37,335 nucleotides of DNA from Methanobacteriota archaeon (GTDB lineage: Archaea > Thermoplasmatota > Poseidoniia > Poseidoniales > Poseidoniaceae). Each line of letters starts with the position of its first letter. Positions within the stretch are counted from its first letter, which is position 1. The DNA lies in assembly GCA_018667575.1 (NCBI GenBank), contig JABIUA010000154.1, positions 1 through 37,335 of the forward strand, given 5' to 3'. The notes below the pieces were generated by a model that saw only the letters and a list, made by a program, of their open reading frames with translations, did not search any database and was not told the DNA's origin. Position numbers and translations under genes: made by a program. Of the stretch, positions 37,201 through 37,335 are shown piece after piece.

Positions 37201-37335
37201 GGGTCATCGGTACGGTTTGTAACCGAACCAACCATTCGCAAAGTTTCTCCTGTATTCATTTCTGGAACTATCTCACATCTTGTTTCACTTTCCAAGTCGA
37301 AAGGATCGACCTTTCCACATGGCGGTAAGTTTGTC
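34287..37335 (-). CDS. Large Ig-like surface protein with TM and C-terminal cytoplasmic DUF4129-like domain (5' partial)
   Basis: Frame remains open upstream of the listed start (TNLPPCGKVDPFDLESETRCEIV...) to the window edge; Ig-like repeats (YTWSFDGRTGINYTDDRGFFEIPFEIEG, VEENDEEIIFLR-type), TM NTMALVILLMALVIGGALYY, then FDCYKNLVRHFRKYGFMKKVYETTREFEAAVRSAF...LDGFLTIFEEARYSDHTID. Confidence 0.82.
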   Translation of the reverse strand, partial: TNLPPCGKVDPFDLESETRCEIVPEMNTGETLRMVGSVTNRTDDPWDADPIALQVDVDGNRQFVGAGETQFTAPPKKACSTCDAVYDYNFTWENQFSAKTYGMRVDFTSSSYYFTGNTSTLSPTGAYINVSVVGTTEFVMTSIPRLYRNTTNLVQAKLLDNSGQAVPNAPVNYTWSFDGRTGINYTDDRGFFEIPFEIEGADSLGNFTLQFEYPGSSNLKGSTVSQSIWVISRTNITVTTTSDNIRQSGDKWDFTALITDDAASGTTPTNLNGANSPNGGLVDVIFEGTDFNGVAYRQVVATIAPSAGFLTLPSQQPDNSHLCYYDGNDDGFADRDTDKNGLSREESVGCLKANISPLNPSSLKSDPAGFLPDGFGPVNVILRFEENLPNEGCSMLDPNTNIRTLGGSWDPCSSIPNSEQYRVLMTNNANGFSLIGRTSLIVDDQIVYTSEVNPATGQVEEKDMEVTGQLQDELGTNLSNRKVRVQYEMVNGDSGVQGCQEGYTDINGYFAIDCELSGVIAGKARVTVTYSAWDNENNDRYRYSNKSLQTEFEVFSNSTIAISEVGPFKSTEDKYIAPNGTEYYRLFLKESFHIDARLTQTNGQWVGGKCLNIYLDPESNVRPIATIRTSNIDGTIEWFSGDPLQNPTLKGVETTGGKTEGYRTLRVAFEPDANVPGGCDKDASSALNGSFTDVNILVRSRVDLQVKQTWSYIGDNGLFEGDIVVGEVALLRDRLDLAVENEEIIFLRQYFDNGSWVTDGDNKSKTNEQGVARFEWAFDGRSCGGKDCDGRWRIIAYYPGSTFFAPSDDDITHEIQWSEPVSLSSSTGFFTPGNTMALVILLMALVIGGALYYQRAQARRQVQALRGILTDTMLQLEASNEFIAAIFDCYKNLVRHFRKYGFMKKVYETTREFEAAVRSAFNMVPSEQLDGFLTIFEEARYSDHTIDASHRDRALQTLDVIVRTLTMSLGEGVLVKRFDDVNLYDNQVKAGEFVAADGTVRQAGIVEGEGTDFKI

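Noticed and set aside
1-37335. CRISPR array, transposon, prophage or defence island
   Set aside because: No regularly spaced direct repeats with unique spacers, no transposase, integrase or phage structural genes, and no recognisable toxin-antitoxin or restriction system were seen; the Cas4-like nuclease fold alone is not evidence for CRISPR.

Overview
The window is about 37 kb of densely coded archaeal chromosome, best read as an uncultured planktonic euryarchaeon of the Marine Group II/Poseidoniia type. That placement is an inference from gene content and style and was not tested by search. Support for archaeal origin: Rpo10 (RpoN), Rpo12 (RpoP, an ORF below the track size cutoff), an eL18-uL13-uS9-RpoN operon, stand-alone GuaA subunit A, Trm1, two PAC2-family proteins and an RFC-like clamp-loader subunit. 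There are four tRNA genes: Arg-CCT, Asp-GTC, Arg-GCG and Pro-GGG. Several giant surface proteins are present (Ig/PKD, parallel beta-helix, calcium-repeat and DUF4129 architectures), along with NAD-dependent DNA ligase LigA, a DnaQ-like exonuclease, a predicted Fe-S PD-(D/E)XK nuclease and a DUF523-DUF1722 protein. I saw no CRISPR array, transposase, integrase or rRNA. The most striking item is the 214-aa protein at 2666..3310 (-). It is three tandem 71-aa beta-grasp-like (ThiS/MoaD/ubiquitin-like) modules, each ending in [IL]VGG, with a two-residue Met-Cys tail after the last diglycine, i.e. a candidate archaeal 'polyubiquitin-like' modifier or sulfur carrier precursor. Other items worth follow-up: a degenerate class II aldolase fused to a disordered acidic/Pro-rich arm, and a three-gene surface module with two different non-canonical CxnCH motifs plus a His-containing membrane protein.
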